Positions 60,165 to 64,000 of a DNA stretch of 64,000 bases are shown piece by piece. The notes beneath the pieces were generated by a model, which made no database searches, was not told the origin of the DNA, and saw only the letters and a program-made list of their open reading frames with translations. This DNA is from Galdieria partita (taxonomy: Eukaryota > Rhodophyta > Bangiophyceae > Galdieriales > Galdieriaceae), in assembly GCA_025991245.1 (NCBI GenBank), contig BQMJ01000048.1, positions 142,621-206,620 on the forward strand. The letters run 5' to 3'. Positions within the stretch are counted from its first letter, which is position 1, and every line of letters begins with the position of its first letter. Position numbers and translations under genes: made by a program.

Positions 60165-62330
60165 AAGATTTCAGCAATTCAGTTTCAGTTCAACTATATT
60201 GGCATTATGAAACGGTATTGAAGAGAAGTTTATGCAATATATCAAAGGGGAAAAGGCAATTTTTGTATTATAAGGCTACAATTGTTTCTAAAGTTTATTA
60301 AAGGAACAACACAAATACCAATTTTACAAGGAAGCCATAGAATAATAAGCATATAAAGAAATAGAAACTTGAGAATACATTGAAGAATTTCCATATGTTC
60401 CTTACATAATCAGTACCTTGAACCTGTTCTCGTCCTGCAGATATTTGTCGACCGTGTGAAACGAAGTAAAAAAGTTACAGCAAACTGCTCAGAGAGAAAA
60501 AAATACAATACTTTTGATGAGACTAAATTTAGTAACTAAACCACATTGAAATACAGATGAAAAAATATTTTTTTCTCATTGGAGGAAAAGTAGTACAAAG
60601 GAGGGACAATCCTTGAAAACAACAATGAACGCAGTAAAAAAAAAGAAATGAAAATGTTAATGGTGTCAGATTGCTTTACTGTTGCAACGACTTGTTCACG
60701 TACATGCTCGCGCCTTACACTTATGACACCAGAAGGTTACCATTCAAACGAATCACTTAAATTCTCGAAACAACACAAAAGAAGCAAAAATTTGCGAACT
60801 CCAAAGAAAATCTGAACTAAACGAGGAATGTAACAACTAAGTCTAGTTTCCAATCCAAAAATAGCTTAAACAAAGTGTAGCTTACAGGAAACCAACCTTG
60901 GTCAGAAACACAACGAGCATAAAAAATAAAACAAGACGTAACTATTCTTTGGCAAAAAACATAAATAAGTAAACAGACATAAACACTTAACTCTGCACAC
61001 TCCTACTTTGATACTACTAGAGTGCAATGAATCAAAAACTAGGTATTTCTTGGCTGAAAGCAATACACATTATTCCCTTCTTTCTGTTTTATTATGCTTG
61101 ATTAGGGTATAATTTCTAGTTAAATATGCATATTTACATAAAAGTTCAAATACTATAGGAAGGTATTAACAGGGTCAATGAAGGTAAATTCATCCATTAC
61201 CAGAAACCAAAAGGACTTTTTACTAAATACATTCGGCAAAAATAACAGGTAAAGCGAAGTATCACAATGTGAAAAAAAGAATATTTATTTACTGTACCAC
61301 TCGTTCAATTAAGAACGAAGGTAATAATGCTAACAACAAGAAAAAGGAACCATTGAAGAAAAATGCTCACGATTTCGAAAAAGCTCACAATTTCGAATTA
61401 CTGCGAAGCAACAGAGAAATTCCCTAACTAGAAAGGGCTTTGAATTAAAAATAGAATCCTAAAATTTTACCTAAATACTCGTAGTAACCAAGAGATACAA
61501 ACATACGCAGCAATAGCCCACAAGACAAGGCATTTGATCGCTGGCAAAAAAGTAGCACAGTTTGAGAATTCATTATTTTTACGAAACTAAAAGCGAAAGT
61601 AAAGGTCTTGATAGAACCAATTCGCTTTCTTTCCCAATGCATTGGGATGACCAAGACCTGGATAAATGTTCAAATACGAATGGTCTAGTACAGGGCAATG
61701 GGAATTTTACTTATCAGGCTTACTAAGTCATATTACCTTTTCTTATCAAAAAACACAAACCCTAGAAAGATATTAACAGGATGACTAAAAGAACATCCAA
61801 CCAATATATAAAATCAAAAAGGTTCTACATTGGATGAATACAGCTTCAATAAAAAGAAAGAAAAAAGGTCGGTAATAAAAGATTTAATAATTTGCTGTAA
61901 ATTTTGTAATAAATTGAGGAGGCTAATAAGGCTAAAATCAACCAAGAAAAATTTTCATTGAAGCAAACCGCTTAAAATTTTTAATCAACGCAACACAAAA
62001 GAGAGATGCCTGAACAAAAAAAAAAAAATCACTAATTAAAGAGAAAATGGAAAAATTTTCTTCAGGGATTCACGTGTTCACGCAGTAAAGCTCCAATGCA
62101 TAAACAAAAAGAAGCACACAACAAATGTCATATGGCCATTAAAAAAAATCTTAGAAAATTTTGATACCTAATTCATTTTACTAGAAGTAAATATAAAACG
62201 ATTGATAGAGTTAAAGGACTTTCTTCTCTGATCCATTCAATAAAAAAAATGAATCGTAAAATATGTGTAGCCTGGCAAAGAAGAGTATGCATTTTTCTTT
62301 CTTATTCGAGTTTTACTGAGGTTTTACAAT
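60165..62330. repeat. Subtelomeric tandem unit T, copy 2
   Basis: Second copy, same orientation, ending in TTACTGAGG... then a short telomere-like TTTACTATTAGG. Divergence from copy 1 is spread along the unit, indicating age. Confidence 0.85.
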
Positions 62331-62514
62331 GCGGTCTAGTTATGGTTTACTATTAGGTCTTGGAAGGGAATACCTAAACGCAAAAAGGCCTCAAAAAATA
62401 GCATCTCAAAATTTTCCCTAAATTTCCAGGTTTTCCCGTAATCAACAGCAAATACAAAAATACGCAAAAATAGCTCAAGGCAAGTCATTTGATCGCTGGC
62501 AAAACAAGAAACAC

Positions 62515-63325
62515 AGTTTTGAGAATTACTTACCTTCACCAGACCAAAAGCAAAAGTAAAGGTCTTGGTAGAACCAATTCACTTTCATTCACTAATGCAT
62601 AGTGATGACAGAAAAACTAATAAATCTTCAAATGCGAATGTTTTGGTACAGGGCAATGGGAACTTTCTTATCAGGGTTTATTAAGTTTTATTAAGGTTTA
62701 TTACTATTTTTATCCAAAGTCACATACTATAGAAAAATATTACCTGGATGAATAAAGGAACATTCATCCATAATAAGAAAGCTCGAGGATCCTTTACACA
62801 ATATATAGAACTTTAACAAAGAACGAAGAAAAACGATGTGCAATAAAAGCTTTAATAATTTGCTTTAAAACTTGGTCAATAAAAGGCGACAATGTCAAAG
62901 TAACAGTTACTACAAAAAAAACTGCATTTAAGTGAATCGCTTAAAATTTTTAATCAACAAAAAAAAAACAGAAAAATGCCTAAAGCAAAAGGACAACCAC
63001 TGATTAAAAGAAAAGTGAAAATATTTTCTTTACATTTCCAGTAATCTCGCAAGAAGACTCAAATACAAACGTAACCAAAAAGAGCCAATAAAAGAAGTCA
63101 CAACGTCATCTTCAAAATGCACATAAAAAATTTTCGACAAAGCTGATCACATTAGAAGCAAGGAGAAAAAGCTTGCTAAAAGTTAAGCGGGTCCTCGAAT
63201 GCATATATGAAAAAGAAGCTAAACGAATTGCAAAATGTGTGTAGCCTGGCCGAAGGGAGTATTCATTTTTCCTTCTTATTCAGATTTTACTGAGGGTTTA
63301 CGGTCTACTTATGGTTTACTATTAG
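62515..63325. repeat. Subtelomeric tandem unit T, copy 3 (3' part only)
   Basis: Only the last third of unit T is repeated, from the TTTGAGAATT...AGTAAAGGTCTTGGTAGAACC block to TTACTGAGGG and TGGTTTACTATTAGG. It then runs into the telomere, so the array was truncated or healed here. Confidence 0.8.
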
Positions 63326-64000
63326 GTTTTATTAGGGGATATTAAGGAATATTCGGGTCTATTAGTGTTTTTTAGGGTTTTTTAGGGTTTATTAGGGTTT
63401 ATTTAGGGTTTATTAGGGTTTATTAGGGTTTATTTAGGGTTTATTAGGGTTTATTTAGGGTTTATTAGGGTTTATTTAGGGTTTATTAGGGTTTATTTAG
63501 GGTTTATTAGGGTTTATTAGGGTTTATTAGGGTTATTTAGGGTTTATTAGGGTTTATTAGGGTTTATTAGGGTTTATTAGGGTTTATTAGGGTTTATTAG
63601 GGTTTATTAGGGTTTATTTAGGGTTTATTAGGGTTTATTTAGGGTTTATTTAGGGTTTATTAGGGTTTATTTAGGGTTTATTAGGGTTTATTTAGGGTTT
63701 ATTAGGGTTTATTAGGGTTTATTAGGGTTTATTTAGGGTTTATTAGGGTTTATTAGGGTTTATTAGGGTTTATTAGGGTTTATTTAGGGTTTATTTAGGG
63801 TTTATTTAGGGTTTATTAGGGTTTATTAGGGTTTATTAGGGTTTATTTAGGGTTTATTTAGGGTTTATTTAGGGTTTATTAGGGTTTATTAGGGGTTATT
63901 TAGGGTTTATTTAGGGTTTATTAGGGTTTATTTAGGGTTTATTAGGGTTTATTTAGGGTTTATTAGGGTTTATTTAGGGTTTATTTAGGGTTTATTTAGG
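63326..64000 (+). repeat. Telomere, TTTATT(T)AGGG repeats
   Basis: A near-continuous array of 10-bp TTTATTAGGG and 11-bp TTTATTTAGGG units, with rarer variants (TTTTTTAGGG at the inner edge, TTATTTAGGG near 63.53 kb, an extra G near 63.89 kb). The first ~50 bp are degenerate. The G-rich strand runs 5' to 3' toward the right edge, the orientation of a right chromosome end. Confidence 0.97.

Noticed and set aside
46721-63325. tRNA genes, rRNA or transposon ORFs in the subtelomere
   Set aside because: No T-loop consensus with a matching acceptor stem, no reverse transcriptase or transposase motifs, and no terminal inverted repeats were seen by eye.
63326-64000. CRISPR-like or coding interpretation of the terminal repeats
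   Set aside because: Short G-rich repeats without spacers, in chromosome-end orientation, are telomeric.

Overview
This window is nuclear DNA of a unicellular red alga, most likely a Galdieria (Cyanidiales). The evidence is internal. Genes are AT-rich and tightly packed. They are interrupted by GT-AG introns of about 46-66 nt. They encode a plastid-targeted APS reductase-glutaredoxin, a UFM1 protease and a mitochondrial carrier. The right edge is a chromosome end made of TTTATT(T)AGGG repeats. I rebuilt most gene models by joining exons across these introns, so many proteins are longer than any single open frame.

Left arm (about 0.9-24.5 kb): dense single-copy genes. In order: UFM1 protease UFSP2; an SDR polyol/sugar reductase; a secreted tyrosine-rich repeat protein; a SerB-like protein with two ACT domains and a broken HAD active site; a coclaurine N-methyltransferase-like enzyme; an FAD oxidase-cyclopropane synthase fusion; a DUF1365 protein; an SF1 (SEN1/IGHMBP2-type) helicase; a tyrosine phosphatase; a YHM2-type mitochondrial carrier; APS reductase; CTF18; mitochondrial bL1; and a fatty-acid-hydroxylase-superfamily membrane enzyme. 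Spacing is extreme: convergent stops lie 9-69 nt apart for three pairs, two divergent start codons overlap in one CATG, and four same-strand genes run with gaps of 9, 91 and 37 nt. The two methyltransferases plus DUF1365 form a lipid-modification cluster that resembles bacterial gene sets.

Middle (about 22.9-46.7 kb): a tandem array on the minus strand of large P-loop NTPase proteins with nuclease-like C-terminal domains. I call the types A, B and C. Type A looks like a Crinkler/RHS (CR) protein: Walker A GLGKS, Walker B VDEHNE, and a C-terminal D...Q nuclease-like core. Types B and C have an MxGSGK[ST] P-loop, FDEIGA/IDEIGA, a TGGVP motif and a degenerate PD-(D/E)xK core; C also ends in a SAM-like domain. 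The array reads as two copies of a three-gene module, transcribed B-A-C. One copy is B', pseudogene A', intact C; the other is intact B, intact A, pseudogene C. The two modules have therefore decayed in complementary ways. An older fragment of A lies at 22.9 kb.

Right arm (46.7-63.3 kb): about 17 kb of subtelomere without a convincing gene. It holds degenerate dispersed repeats, a change in strand composition near 52 kb (T-rich to A-rich on the plus strand), and a roughly 2.3-kb tandem subtelomeric unit (two copies plus a partial third) that leads into the telomere (about 63.33 kb to the end).
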